A stretch of 64,000 nt of DNA from Saprospiraceae bacterium (lineage in GTDB: Bacteria > Bacteroidota > Bacteroidia > Chitinophagales > Saprospiraceae). Position numbers and translations under genes: made by a program. The stretch spans positions 1-64,000 of the forward strand of contig JABDMH010000056.1 of NCBI GenBank assembly GCA_013001595.1, given 5' to 3'. This document shows positions 36,746 to 45,291 of the stretch, one piece after another (position 1 is the stretch's first letter; each line of letters starts with the position of its first letter). Under the pieces are notes generated by a model. It made no database searches, was not told where the DNA came from, and saw only the letters and a list, made by a program, of their open reading frames with translations.

Positions 36746-37720
36746 TCAGACCTTACTCGCGCTGATAATTTCCATGACATGGGCTGCAATCCCTTGCGTC
36801 GATTGTAAGTTCATACATTTGAAATGCCCCTTTGGGCAATCCGAAAACCCGATTTTTGAACAAGGCCTACAGCGAAGATTGCTAACCTCAAATCTAGCGG
36901 ATCGAATTTGATGCCCTGTAGGGTAAAATGGATACATGCCAAATCCGGGAATGGTATTGCCCCAGATCGATATAATGGGCCGCTGCAACGCTGCGGCAAT
37001 ATGCATCATACCCGTATCATGTGTGATGACCACTGCTGCATCTTTGACCCGTGCTGCACTTTCGTCTAGTGAACATGATCCTGCTTGGTTGGTCACATGA
37101 ACCAGCTCCCTGTCAATTTCCGCTCCAGTGGTGCTGTCTTCAACTCCACCAACAATGGTAATCGGAGCGTCGATGTTGGCACAGATCTCTTTGATCATAT
37201 TCTTCGGCAGGCGTTTAGTGGAATGTGCTCCTCCAATAGCGAAAACGACATTGGGAGGTTGGGTCGTATGGTCGGCGTCAGTGGCAACAAAATAGTCAAG
37301 CCCTTGTCCATCATAGCTGACCCTTAAGGTAGCCACAGCATCAAAGTACCTTTCGACAATGTGCTTTTTTGGCAGGCAGTCAACCTTTGTATTTACCATC
37401 AGCCACTTGGCAAGGTTGGCTTTGTGGAATCCTGCAGATGGTGCACGTAGCCCTGCTCGAACACGCATGCTGCGGATGTTTTTGTGCAAGTCAATTACGA
37501 AATCGTAGCTATGGTCCTGTAACCGCATCAATATGGTCTTTAAAGAATCTCCAAGTGAATAGACTTCGTCTACATAAGGATTGTTATCCAGGATCGATCG
37601 AAAGGGAGCCTTGGTCAAGTAATGTACTTCTGCGCCAAGTTGCTTTTTGACACACCGCACGACTGGAGTGGTCAAGACGATATCACCGATTGAGCTGAAA
37701 CGAATAATCAGAATTTTCAT
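36746..37720 (-). CDS. Glycosyltransferase family 9 (heptosyltransferase-like)
   Basis: 324 aa, GT-B fold. N-terminal MKILIIRFSSIGDIVLTTP is the typical ADP-heptose:LPS heptosyltransferase start; the C-terminal half has VVITHDTGMMHIAAAL and PIISIWGNTIPGFGMYP, the nucleotide-sugar site. Cytosolic or membrane-peripheral, it adds a sugar to the LPS core or a related glycan. It lies 38 bp downstream of the M4 protease gene on the same strand; a Cys-rich C-terminal segment (CRPCSKIGFSDCPKGHFKC) is common in Bacteroidota members. Confidence 0.88.
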   Translation of the reverse strand: MKILIIRFSSIGDIVLTTPVVRCVKKQLGAEVHYLTKAPFRSILDNNPYVDEVYSLGDSLKTILMRLQDHSYDFVIDLHKNIRSMRVRAGLRAPSAGFHKANLAKWLMVNTKVDCLPKKHIVERYFDAVATLRVSYDGQGLDYFVATDADHTTQPPNVVFAIGGAHSTKRLPKNMIKEICANIDAPITIVGGVEDSTTGAEIDRELVHVTNQAGSCSLDESAARVKDAAVVITHDTGMMHIAAALQRPIISIWGNTIPGFGMYPFYPTGHQIRSARFEVSNLRCRPCSKIGFSDCPKGHFKCMNLQSTQGIAAHVMEIISASKV

Positions 37721-37758
37721 GCTATGATTCCCTCGGTGTCCTAATGCAAATGGGCGGA

Positions 37759-40700
37759 CTATGACTTACAAATCTTCAAGACATGATGGCCATTGCCATG
37801 ACCAATATGCAAAAAATAGAGTCCTGCCGGTAAGTATTGTACAGGCAGATTAAATTGATCTGAATGGCGCTGCCAGCGTACACTTTTAAGGACCTTACCA
37901 TCTAGCCCATGGATTTCCACTTGATAGTCGCGCTTCCTTTGTACTTGGCTTGTATAGATGTTCAAGACGTCAGCGACTGGATTGGGATACACTTGAATTT
38001 GCTCAGATAAGCCGTCGTCCTCAAAAGTCGGAGTAGACAGATCGCGGTCCCCATTGCTAAACCAGACACCCCATCTTGCTTCCTGTTTTAGAACTGTGGC
38101 CTCCCCAGTGCCATTGATTTTATCGGATGCAACTCCAATTTGACCAATGACATCTACGGTGGAGAAGGTACTTTCAGCTTCAGCATCAAAAATGATCTTG
38201 TCGTCCATTCTGCTAAAACTGGGGTAGCTCAATACTGTATTGTCATAAAGTAGACCCAGTTCACCAGTCTCAATGTTTACGCCCCTAATTTCATAGTCGG
38301 TTTCTACATTGGTTTCATCAATTAAGTCAAAGGCGAGAATGTAAGGTGCATTCTCCGCAAACGTGGGGTTGCCAACACTGATCTTTTCTGGAAGACCGGA
38401 AAACAATTTAGTGATGGTGCCATCTCCAAAAGTATCTGTATCATCATCCCAAACTTTCATAAAACCGATATCCCAGTATTCAATGGACTCGATGGATCCC
38501 GTATTTGTGATTCGATTGAAGGCATCGTACATGAGAAATTCTCCAAAGTGATCCCATTCTATGGCATCCGCAAAGAGGACCTCATCCGTATTGATGTTGA
38601 CTTGAGAAGTTGTAGGATTGTAGAGCTCAAAAATTTTGGATGTACCCATTTCTAAGTCGAAGACAAATATGGAATCTGTTCGTTCTAAAGGTACCGCCGC
38701 CAACTTTAGGCCGTCCCTGGAGATGGCAACATTGTACCAGATGGGGCTGGATTGAAGTGTTCCGGAGCTAAAAGTGGCTGGAGAAACTGACCAATCAAAT
38801 TGTCCAAACCTGATGGTGCCATCAGCAGCCACATATACCATCAGCGATCCGTCATCTGTCACTGATGGAGGCTTAATCAATCCTTCATCAGCCACCGGAT
38901 CCAATAGTACATTGCCTGCTGGGTCAATTAGTGCTAAGGAAGTACGGTCTTCATCAGCGATAAAAATGAGATCATTACCAGGATTAGGCGCTTCCTCTTC
39001 AAAGTAGTTCCCTCCCTCTTCACCAATAATGCCCACTCCATCGAAGGCAGCACGCGCTGCATCAGCTACTTCACTACCGTATCTCATGGTGGAGGCTGCA
39101 ATCACGGCTAATCTGAGGTCGATGAATTGGCTAGATCTGGTTAGGTAGTTGACAAGTACATCATAATATACTTGTTCGGCCACATCGTCTCCTACCTCTG
39201 AGGCAAATAAGAAAAATGCACGATTGGGTATACCACTGTTAATGTGTACCCCACCATTGTCAATGCTATCGGGCACATTGAAAAACTGGCTGTAATGATC
39301 TGGCTGATAACCGCGATCGCCAACTCTGGAACCGCCGTTATTGGGATTTGCCATATTGCGAAGGCCACCACTGCGAAAAATATTTGTATTCACCACATCT
39401 TCGCCAATAAGCCAATCTTCACGATCTACTTGAACCGCGAAGACGTCTGCAAAAGACTCATTCAAAGCTCCCGACTCACCCTGATAGTTGAGATTGGCGG
39501 TAGTCTCTATAACACCATGAGACAATTCATGGACGGTTACGTCCAGGGCCTTTGCCAGAGGAGCACTGAAAGCTTCATTTCCATTGCCAAAAAACATGGC
39601 CTTACCATTCCAAAAAGCATTGTCCATGTCCAGCCCGTCTTCATCGACCACATTAACTACGGAAATGATGTTACCTCCTTGGCCATTCAGGGAGATGCGT
39701 CCAAACTTTTGTTCAAAGTAGTCGAAGGCTACGGACGCGTTAGTGTGGGCAGATACTGCATTCGGATTATTCCAATCCGTGGTTTGAGACACCAGGTCAC
39801 GGACACGAAAGTTATCCTTGCCAGGAAAAGTATTGATGGCATCTAGGGTAATGATGGCACCAACCGGCCTGCCAGGCATAGTTGATGTGACGGCATTAAA
39901 CATCGAAGTTTTAGTTGCGTCAACCAGATAGTGGGTACCCTGATAAAACCAGGTCTGTATTCGCCGGTTTTGAGCATTCAGATCGAACCCAGTACCTTCT
40001 GATTGCTCATTAAAATACAAGGATCGAGCAGCAGGAGGGGCATGATGATGAAATTTGCAGAGACTTTCATATTGATTGATGATGGTCCCCGTATGAGCAT
40101 CTACAAAATATTCGAACCTTGAAGCAGGATTGGGATGACTGGTTATGTGATAGGCCAGTGTAAAAACATCTTCTGAAGGGTATAGCACTAACTCCTTTTT
40201 ATCTGCTTCAAAAAGATCTTGAAGTTGTTGCCTTTGCTCTTCAGCCATCAGATGAATACCCTGCCGTCTAAGGTCTGCTGTCACTACATATGATGCTTCT
40301 TCCACGGAAAGGACAGGTACCATGGATTGAGGCATTTCAGCTTGCTTGGCAATTCCTGTAATGGAGAAGTGCAAGTCTTGTTGGTGTACGGTTAGTTCGT
40401 TACACCAGATGGGCACTTCTTGATAGAACTGTTGGAAGCGAGAATGCTCAATTTCTAGGAAGTGCTGCTCTTTTTGCATTTCCCACCCTTCCCGCAAGGG
40501 GTCGTCAAGGGATTCCTCTAGGAAGGCAAGATGTAATCTATTTTTTGACACACTTCTGGCTTTGCTTGCATCAATTAGTAGACCGGTGGCGTATACAGAG
40601 CGTGGTGGAACGTGTAGGCTTTTTCTTTGGACCATGAATACATGGTCTTTGCTTAAGGCACGTCCGGAGATGCTCGAATAGTTGGATTTTGAAAATGACC

Positions 40701-40875
40701 TTACTTGGCTAGGATGACGACCTGGAATCTCATTGAGTGTGATGGGGCCTATCACCTGAGGGGTATGCTGAACCAGATTCGCCGGTCTTTTCTCCTCAAT
40801 AGATTGTGCTTGCATGGAAAAATGCAGTGCAAGATAAGTGCAGACCATGGCCGCACTGATCGAGTATTTTTTCAT
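37759..40875 (-). CDS. M4 (thermolysin-like) metalloprotease with T9SS sorting tail
   Basis: 1038 aa secreted zinc protease. Signal peptide (about 1-24), FTP/PepSY-type propeptide (about 95-270), M4 catalytic domain (zinc motif HELSH near 450, second ligand in GALNESFADVF), M4 C-terminal helical domain (NRAFFLFASEVGDDVAEQVYY), then a TolB/PD40-like propeller (about 620-930), and a type A T9SS tail (VYPNPVADVLNIY to the terminal LPAGLYFLHI). The ordinary M4 precursor is about 550 aa, so the propeller is an added module. The ATG overlaps the end of a small lipoprotein gene by 4 bp. Confidence 0.92.
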   Translation of the reverse strand: MKKYSISAAMVCTYLALHFSMQAQSIEEKRPANLVQHTPQVIGPITLNEIPGRHPSQVRSFSKSNYSSISGRALSKDHVFMVQRKSLHVPPRSVYATGLLIDASKARSVSKNRLHLAFLEESLDDPLREGWEMQKEQHFLEIEHSRFQQFYQEVPIWCNELTVHQQDLHFSITGIAKQAEMPQSMVPVLSVEEASYVVTADLRRQGIHLMAEEQRQQLQDLFEADKKELVLYPSEDVFTLAYHITSHPNPASRFEYFVDAHTGTIINQYESLCKFHHHAPPAARSLYFNEQSEGTGFDLNAQNRRIQTWFYQGTHYLVDATKTSMFNAVTSTMPGRPVGAIITLDAINTFPGKDNFRVRDLVSQTTDWNNPNAVSAHTNASVAFDYFEQKFGRISLNGQGGNIISVVNVVDEDGLDMDNAFWNGKAMFFGNGNEAFSAPLAKALDVTVHELSHGVIETTANLNYQGESGALNESFADVFAVQVDREDWLIGEDVVNTNIFRSGGLRNMANPNNGGSRVGDRGYQPDHYSQFFNVPDSIDNGGVHINSGIPNRAFFLFASEVGDDVAEQVYYDVLVNYLTRSSQFIDLRLAVIAASTMRYGSEVADAARAAFDGVGIIGEEGGNYFEEEAPNPGNDLIFIADEDRTSLALIDPAGNVLLDPVADEGLIKPPSVTDDGSLMVYVAADGTIRFGQFDWSVSPATFSSGTLQSSPIWYNVAISRDGLKLAAVPLERTDSIFVFDLEMGTSKIFELYNPTTSQVNINTDEVLFADAIEWDHFGEFLMYDAFNRITNTGSIESIEYWDIGFMKVWDDDTDTFGDGTITKLFSGLPEKISVGNPTFAENAPYILAFDLIDETNVETDYEIRGVNIETGELGLLYDNTVLSYPSFSRMDDKIIFDAEAESTFSTVDVIGQIGVASDKINGTGEATVLKQEARWGVWFSNGDRDLSTPTFEDDGLSEQIQVYPNPVADVLNIYTSQVQRKRDYQVEIHGLDGKVLKSVRWQRHSDQFNLPVQYLPAGLYFLHIGHGNGHHVLKICKS

Positions 40876-41330
40876 TTTTTATCCTTTTGTATCAAATCAC
40901 GCAAGATGTGATATATCTGATTGCAACTTTTATGCATCTTTCCCTCTTCCTGCCATACCAAGCGATTTTTCTTTCCATCCACATGAAAGGTTATGAACTT
41001 ATATATGTTCCCTGGTTCTTGGTAAGAGTACTCATCTAGAGCCAGGTTCTTATAACTGGCTATAGATTGTCGCACGGCGGCAGGATCTATGGATGGTAGC
41101 TTGGTCTGCACGGTGTCGAGGGTGCTTTCTTGATAGACTGCACCATTGGTGAGGATGTGATAACTTCTTTCGATTCCAGCTATTCCACCTCCATCTCCAA
41201 TGGTGATGTAGTCATCTGTGTAGGTACTTGGATTGAAGCTGCTCACTTTGCAAGCCATAGGAATAATGAGCATCGAGATAACCAATAGTGAACTGATTGG
41301 TGTGCCCAAGGAGCAAGATGGTAAGAGCAT
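40872..41330 (-). CDS. Small predicted lipoprotein coupled to the M4 protease gene
   Basis: 152 aa. Hydrophobic N-terminus ending in a lipobox-like IIPMAC (Cys 27), then a compact domain with ITIGDGGGIAGIERSYHIL, a pattern I recognise from widespread uncharacterised Bacteroidota lipoproteins, and PGNIYKFITFHVDGKKNRLVW. The stop overlaps the M4 ATG (ATGA), implying translational coupling. In Tannerella, lipoprotein inhibitors (potempins) are encoded next to secreted proteases, so an inhibitor or chaperone role is possible, but no sequence proof is visible. The upstream thiamine-binding-like gene is 15 bp away. M20 (41273) is a less likely start. Confidence 0.7.
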   Translation of the reverse strand: MLLPSCSLGTPISSLLVISMLIIPMACKVSSFNPSTYTDDYITIGDGGGIAGIERSYHILTNGAVYQESTLDTVQTKLPSIDPAAVRQSIASYKNLALDEYSYQEPGNIYKFITFHVDGKKNRLVWQEEGKMHKSCNQIYHILRDLIQKDKK

Positions 41331-41345
41331 GGATCAAAGTTACGC

Positions 41346-41615
41346 TTATTCAGAAAGGTCGATCCAATCTAGGTCAAGCTTTTCGCTAAATACTTTAAAA
41401 ACCAAAGCAGACTTCTGCTCCTGGGAAAATACTTCTTTGATGGCCGACTGTATGGCCGTCATAACAGCATCGATGTGGCCAGTCACCTGGGTACTCATGT
41501 GATTGGTTCGAATCGTAAGGTCAGCATGAGATTTGAGCACTCCAATGAAGTCTAACACCGTCTCACCATAGCTGCTTTGTAAGGGATAGAGGCTGATTTC
41601 AACAGTTATCTGCAT
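41346..41615 (-). CDS. YkoF / MTH1187-like thiamine-binding family protein
   Basis: 89 aa single ferredoxin-like domain beginning MQITVEISLYPLQSSYGETV and including LTIRTNHMSTQVTGHIDAVM. It is similar to the small MTH1187/YkoF group that binds thiamine or its pyrimidine part, normally as a soluble dimer or tetramer. No thi genes are nearby. First gene of a minus-strand group running into the lipoprotein and M4 protease genes. Confidence 0.65.
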   Translation of the reverse strand: MQITVEISLYPLQSSYGETVLDFIGVLKSHADLTIRTNHMSTQVTGHIDAVMTAIQSAIKEVFSQEQKSALVFKVFSEKLDLDWIDLSE

Positions 41616-41681
41616 AGATGTGAATAAATATTTATGTGTTCTAGCTTAAAATCTTAGGAATAAACGTTTATTGGCAATATA

Positions 41682-41709
41682 TTTGTTAAATCTTTAATTA
41701 GTAACTTTT
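41682..41709 (+). promoter_or_regulatory. Promoter-like -33/-7 pair of a candidate small RNA
   Basis: TTTG at 41682-41685 and TAACTTTT at 41702-41709 (one mismatch to TAnnTTTG) are 16 nt apart, close to the Bacteroidota spacing. No + strand gene follows, only a terminator 140 nt on. Confidence 0.45.
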
Positions 41710-41715
41710 TCTCAT

Positions 41716-41888
41716 ATGAAAGAGTATTGAAGATGCTTGAACTTTTTTATTAAGAAAATCGTTAAGATTTAAATAACTGAAAAAGATACTCTTACAAGAG
41801 AGTTTATCATAAAGATGTAGTTTTCTTATTTTGAGACCTTAGTCGAATAGCCCGGATTTGAAATGTCAGATCCCGGGCTTTTCTTTTG
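41716..41888 (+). ncRNA. Candidate small non-coding RNA (about 173 nt)
   Basis: Bounded by a promoter-like pair and a strong terminator, with no open frame of note. AAGAGTAT (41720-41727) is complementary to ATACTCTT (41786-41793), and a U-rich/A-rich pairing inside (CTTTTTTATT with AATAACTGAAAAAG) extends that arm. It does not match an RNA class I can name; 6S-like RNA is one possibility. Both ends are estimates. Confidence 0.45.
41849..41888 (+). terminator. Strong rho-independent terminator
   Basis: AGCCCGG (41849-41855) pairs with CCGGGCT (41873-41879), extended by AT/AT across a bulge, followed by TTTTCTTTT. It points along the + strand, although no + strand gene lies upstream, which supports the candidate RNA before it. 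Confidence 0.8.
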
Positions 41889-41992
41889 GAAGTAATCCGC
41901 GGATACAATTGCACCACCCAAGTCTTGAAAAAACGCACATCTCATCAAAAATAGGCTCATTTATAACGATGGCAGTTTCTGGGAAGCGCTTA

Positions 41993-42185
41993 CTAGTGTA
42001 ACGTCTTGTAAGTAAATGTATAGTTTGGGATAGTTTTTTTGTGCCAGATCGAATCTGTACGCCGACCGAAGCGTCGGTAGAAACAAAACCGAGCATAGCA
42101 TGTGCTACCTAAGGATTTTGGTGATGCAGAGTTGGTGCAAGAGAACATGCCAAACTGTGTAACTATTTGCGAGACGTTGCACTAG
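41993..42185 (-). repeat. Long palindromic element, family A copy 2 (193 bp)
   Basis: Both ends read CTAGTG-T/C-AACGTCT-T/C-G inward (from 41993 and from 42185). On the minus strand it carries TTGCACCAACTC (42140-42129) exactly 45 nt from its end, then ATCCTTAGGTAGC, matching copy 1 at 19857-20023. The inner part also holds CCGAC/GTCGG and TAGC/GCTA hairpins. It starts 1 nt after the stop codon of the ABC ATPase gene and has the same direction as that gene, again as in copy 1. Confidence 0.8.
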
Positions 42186-42186
42186 T

Positions 42187-42948
42187 CTAGTCCTTCAAGG
42201 CAGTGTCTCGCAATCTCTTGAGAAAGGGAGATGCAAACATGAAGTCATGAAGGAGGGCATTGTCACTTTCCAGCACCTCGCTTTTTGTTCCCTTCCATGC
42301 CAGCTCACCTAAGTATAACAAATTGATCGAATCTCCAATCTGCATTACTGAATTCATGTCATGTGTGTTCACAATCGTAGTGATGTTGTTTTCGGTCGTG
42401 ATCCCATCAATCAGGTCGTCAATTAAGATGGATGTCTTTGGATCAAGGCCAGAGTTGGGTTCATCGCAAAAAAGGTATGTAGGCTTCAGGACAATGGACC
42501 GTGCAATGCCTACCCTTTTTTGCATGCCTCCACTCGTCTCAGATGGAAATTTGTAATTGTTTCCCGTCAAGCCAACACGCTCCAGGCAATAGTTCACCCG
42601 GTCGAGTTTTTCCTTTTTGGTCTTATTGGTGAACATATCCAGTGGAAAACGTACATTCTCCTCTACGGTCATAGAATCGAACAGTGCAGATCCTTGAAAA
42701 AGCATGCCAACACGCATCCTTATTTGTCTAACTTGCTTCCTTGTGAGCGACAGAAAGTTGGTATCGTCATACCAAACCTCCCCTGAACTGGGCAATATCA
42801 GTCCTGCCAAGATCTTAAGCAGGACTGTTTTCCCAGCTCCACTCTTACCAATGATCAGATTGCATTTTCCAGTCTCAAAGGTGATGTTGATGTCTCGCAA
42901 GACAGAAGTCTCTCCAAAGGATTTGAATATATTCTTGGCAAGAATCAT
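42187..42948 (-). CDS. ABC transporter ATP-binding protein, Mla-type
   Basis: 253 aa ATPase of the MlaF family, working with the MlaE-like permease in lipid transport between membranes. Walker A IIGKSGAGKTVLL, signature ETSGGMQKRVGIARSI, Walker B YLFCDEPNSGLDP, and H-loop VNTHDMNSV are all present. It overlaps the permease gene by 4 bp. An MlaD-type (MCE) gene, the usual third partner, is not in the window. The stop codon is followed after one base by a palindromic repeat. Confidence 0.9.
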   Translation of the reverse strand: MILAKNIFKSFGETSVLRDINITFETGKCNLIIGKSGAGKTVLLKILAGLILPSSGEVWYDDTNFLSLTRKQVRQIRMRVGMLFQGSALFDSMTVEENVRFPLDMFTNKTKKEKLDRVNYCLERVGLTGNNYKFPSETSGGMQKRVGIARSIVLKPTYLFCDEPNSGLDPKTSILIDDLIDGITTENNITTIVNTHDMNSVMQIGDSINLLYLGELAWKGTKSEVLESDNALLHDFMFASPFLKRLRDTALKD

Positions 42949-43688
42949 GAGGTCATTATTATCGCTATTAGATAATCCGCAAGCAAGATCAGGATATCAC
43001 TAACTACCACGGCACGGGTACTGGCTTTGCCCAACTCTATGGCACCACCCTTTACAAAGTATCCTTGATAGCAAGATACAGTGGTCAAAATAATGCTAAA
43101 CACGAAAGCTTTGACGAACATCATAAAGACAAAATAGGGCTCAAAAAATGATCGAAGACCCTGGACATATTCTGCTTGGGTAATGAGTCCTGTTGGAACA
43201 CTTGCTACATACCCTCCCATAATGGCCAGGAAAGAAGCTACTGCCACGAGGATTGGTATCATGGTAATGGCGGCCACCAACTTGGGCATAATTAGATAAC
43301 TTGCTGTATTCACACCCATCACCTCCATTGCATCAATGTGTTCCTTTTGACGCATTCCTCCGATCTCGGAAGCAATGTTACTGCCCACTTTGCCAGCCAA
43401 TACCAGACAGGTGATTGTCGGCGCTAGTTCAATGATCGTAAGGTCTCTCACCACATAACCGATATAGTATTTGGGAACCACTCCTCCGATCTGATACGCA
43501 AACTGTACAGCTGCTACCGCTCCGATAAAAATGGCGATGAGCATGACGATAACCAGTGATCCGATCCCGATATCATACATCTGTCGGGATGTCTCCCGAC
43601 CATACATGCTGAATTTCTCTGGTTTTGAGAACGCACTGCCCATCATCAATACATACCGCCCAAAATGATAAAGTAAGCCTGTGATCAT
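42945..43688 (-). CDS. MlaE-family ABC transporter permease
   Basis: 247 aa with five to six hydrophobic segments; the family motifs IGSLVIVMLIAIFIGAVAAVQ, VLAGKVGSNIASEIGGMR and EQIDAMEVMG-like HIDAMEVMGVNTASYL are visible. It is the membrane partner of the ATPase with which it overlaps. The frame is open to ATG 43763, but a TATTTTTA sequence near 43716-43723 would put transcription start at about 43709, and the family begins near MITGLLYHFGRYVLM, so ATG 43688 is preferred. The SDR gene is divergent. Confidence 0.85.
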   Translation of the reverse strand: MITGLLYHFGRYVLMMGSAFSKPEKFSMYGRETSRQMYDIGIGSLVIVMLIAIFIGAVAAVQFAYQIGGVVPKYYIGYVVRDLTIIELAPTITCLVLAGKVGSNIASEIGGMRQKEHIDAMEVMGVNTASYLIMPKLVAAITMIPILVAVASFLAIMGGYVASVPTGLITQAEYVQGLRSFFEPYFVFMMFVKAFVFSIILTTVSCYQGYFVKGGAIELGKASTRAVVVSDILILLADYLIAIIMTS

Positions 43689-43877
43689 GTGATCTTCGTA
43701 ATTCTGCGGCAGTAAAAATAAGTTTATTTTTATGGCTGGCTCAGTCATTGAAGCTCGGTCCATTTGGACAGGTCTTCATCACTGAAGGCAGTCGGTTGCT
43801 GAGATACGGAAGGGAAGCAGAACTTAGAGTCCCATGCCTTAAGCGACCCCAACTGATGAAATCCAAGCATAATACTA

Positions 43878-44588
43878 ATGAATGAAAGGACGCGATACGC
43901 AGTAGTAACCGGAGGTACCAAGGGTATTGGAAGGGCCATTTGCCAAAAACTGGCCTCTGAGGGTATGCACGTAGCTGTGTGCGCCCGAAACCAAGCAGAT
44001 CTGGCAACACTGGAAAGTGAATTGGCAGAGTTAGAAATTAGTGTCTTGACTAGAGTTGCAGATGTAAGCAGAAAGCAGGAGGTCTTAGATTTTGTGAAGG
44101 AGATTACAGACCGGTGGCCAAGGATAGACCTCCTAGTAAATAATGCGGGAGTTTTCATCCCAGGGGCCATCCTGGAAGAGGAAGAGGGTAGATTGGAACA
44201 AATGATAGAAACAAACCTATACAGTGCCTATCATTTGACCAGGGCTTTGATGCCGGCGCTGCTAAAGAGTCCCATGGCACATATATTTAATATCTGCTCG
44301 ATCGCTAGCCAGATTGCTTATCCTAATGGTGGCTCCTATACCATTTCAAAATTTGCTTTATTGGGATTGACAAAGGCACTTCGTGCAGAGCTATTAGATA
44401 AAAATGTCCGTGTAACTGCCGTATTACCCGGAGCTACCTGGTCTCATTCTTGGAAAGGAGTGGATCTGCCTGAGGACAGGCTCATGAAGGCACAAGACGT
44501 TGCAGATGTTGTTTTAGCCACCTACAATTTAAGTCCCAGTGCAGTTGTTGAAGAAATCATCTTGAGACCACAACTGGGAGATCTATGA
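43878..44588 (+). CDS. Short-chain dehydrogenase/reductase
   Basis: 236 aa classical SDR. Cofactor motif VVTGGTKGIGRAI (about 9-21) with R/N context suggesting NADP(H), NNAG motif, Ser in NICSIASQIAY, and catalytic YTISK. The substrate cannot be deduced. The stop overlaps the next start (ATGA), so it is translated with the deiodinase-like nitroreductase and may work on related substrates. Confidence 0.88.
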   Translation: MNERTRYAVVTGGTKGIGRAICQKLASEGMHVAVCARNQADLATLESELAELEISVLTRVADVSRKQEVLDFVKEITDRWPRIDLLVNNAGVFIPGAILEEEEGRLEQMIETNLYSAYHLTRALMPALLKSPMAHIFNICSIASQIAYPNGGSYTISKFALLGLTKALRAELLDKNVRVTAVLPGATWSHSWKGVDLPEDRLMKAQDVADVVLATYNLSPSAVVEEIILRPQLGDL

Positions 44589-45268
44589 AGGAATCTGGAT
44601 CTGATGCACCACCTTTCATACGCTATTATCGACCTGAGTTAGACGATGACCAGCTGCTTGCTAGATCCAAAAAGTTTCGTGAGGAATTATCAGAACGCCG
44701 ATCTGTACGGCACTTCTCGCCCCGCCCTGTAGCCAAGGAAGTCATTGAGCATGTGATATTGACCGCCGCCTCTGCTCCCTCGGGGGCTCATAAGCAGCCA
44801 TGGACGTTTTGTGCGATTTCCGATCCACTGATCAAGTCTGAGATTCGGCAAGCGGCAGAACTTGAAGAAAAACAAAACTATGGAGGACGAATGTCGGCAG
44901 CATGGTTAGACGATCTAGAACCTTTTGCCACCAACTGGCAGAAACCCATGCTTGAAACAGCACCGTGGCTGATAGTTGTTTTCCGGCAGATGTATACTTT
45001 GAGCGATCACGAGGAGAAAGTAAAGAACTATTACGTGTCCGAATCCGTCGGGATAGCTACAGGTATTCTATTGGCGGCGATTCATCAGGTAGGATTGGTA
45101 GCACTCACACATACCCCTAGCCCAATGAATTTCCTAGAGCGCATCCTCAATAGGCCCAGCAACGAGCGGGCCTTTCTTTTAATTCCGGTGGGTCATCCAG
45201 ACCCGGAGGCATTGGTCCCTAACCTGAATAGAAAAAAAGTCGGTGAAGTATTGCACTGGCACATTTGA
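44585..45268 (+). CDS. Iodotyrosine-deiodinase-like FMN nitroreductase
   Basis: 227 aa. FMN-binding nitroreductase fold, but the closest known pattern is iodotyrosine deiodinase (IYD): RRSVRHFSPRPV, APSGAHKQPWTF, and the active-site lid. The three substrate-zwitterion residues of human IYD (E157, Y161, K182) correspond to E95, Y99 and K120 with identical spacing (EEKQNYGG; TNWQK). ISVSIA-type helix appears as SVGIATGILLAAIHQVG and the end as LIPVGHPDPEALVP. Bacterial IYD from Haliscomenobacter is known to dehalogenate halotyrosines. It overlaps the SDR gene by 4 bp. Confidence 0.85.
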   Translation: MKESGSDAPPFIRYYRPELDDDQLLARSKKFREELSERRSVRHFSPRPVAKEVIEHVILTAASAPSGAHKQPWTFCAISDPLIKSEIRQAAELEEKQNYGGRMSAAWLDDLEPFATNWQKPMLETAPWLIVVFRQMYTLSDHEEKVKNYYVSESVGIATGILLAAIHQVGLVALTHTPSPMNFLERILNRPSNERAFLLIPVGHPDPEALVPNLNRKKVGEVLHWHI

Positions 45269-45291
45269 GAATTGCTAAGTGTAGTTTTCTT

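Larger units (their letters stand above)
41616..42186. other. 571-bp gap holding a candidate small RNA and a palindromic element
   Basis: No protein gene is supported. From left to right: upstream region of the thiamine-binding-like gene, a + strand promoter-like pair (41682-41709), a transcript-sized stretch of about 170 nt, a strong + strand terminator (41849-41888), then the family A palindrome (41993-42185). A 76-residue minus-strand frame across 41866-42096 runs through the terminator and into the repeat and is not credited as a gene. Confidence 0.6.

Noticed and set aside
39244-39846. 200-residue plus-strand reading frame
   Set aside because: It lies wholly within the M4 protease catalytic region on the opposite strand and has no domain; a shadow frame.
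41866-42096. 76-residue minus-strand reading frame
   Set aside because: It is built from the family A palindrome and the terminator hairpin, with no protein-like features.
42050-42110. Possible tRNA-like or attC-like fold (GATCGAATC, CCGAC/GTCGG)
   Set aside because: No acceptor stem, anticodon arm or CCA; the pairing is explained by the palindromic element, and no integrase is nearby.
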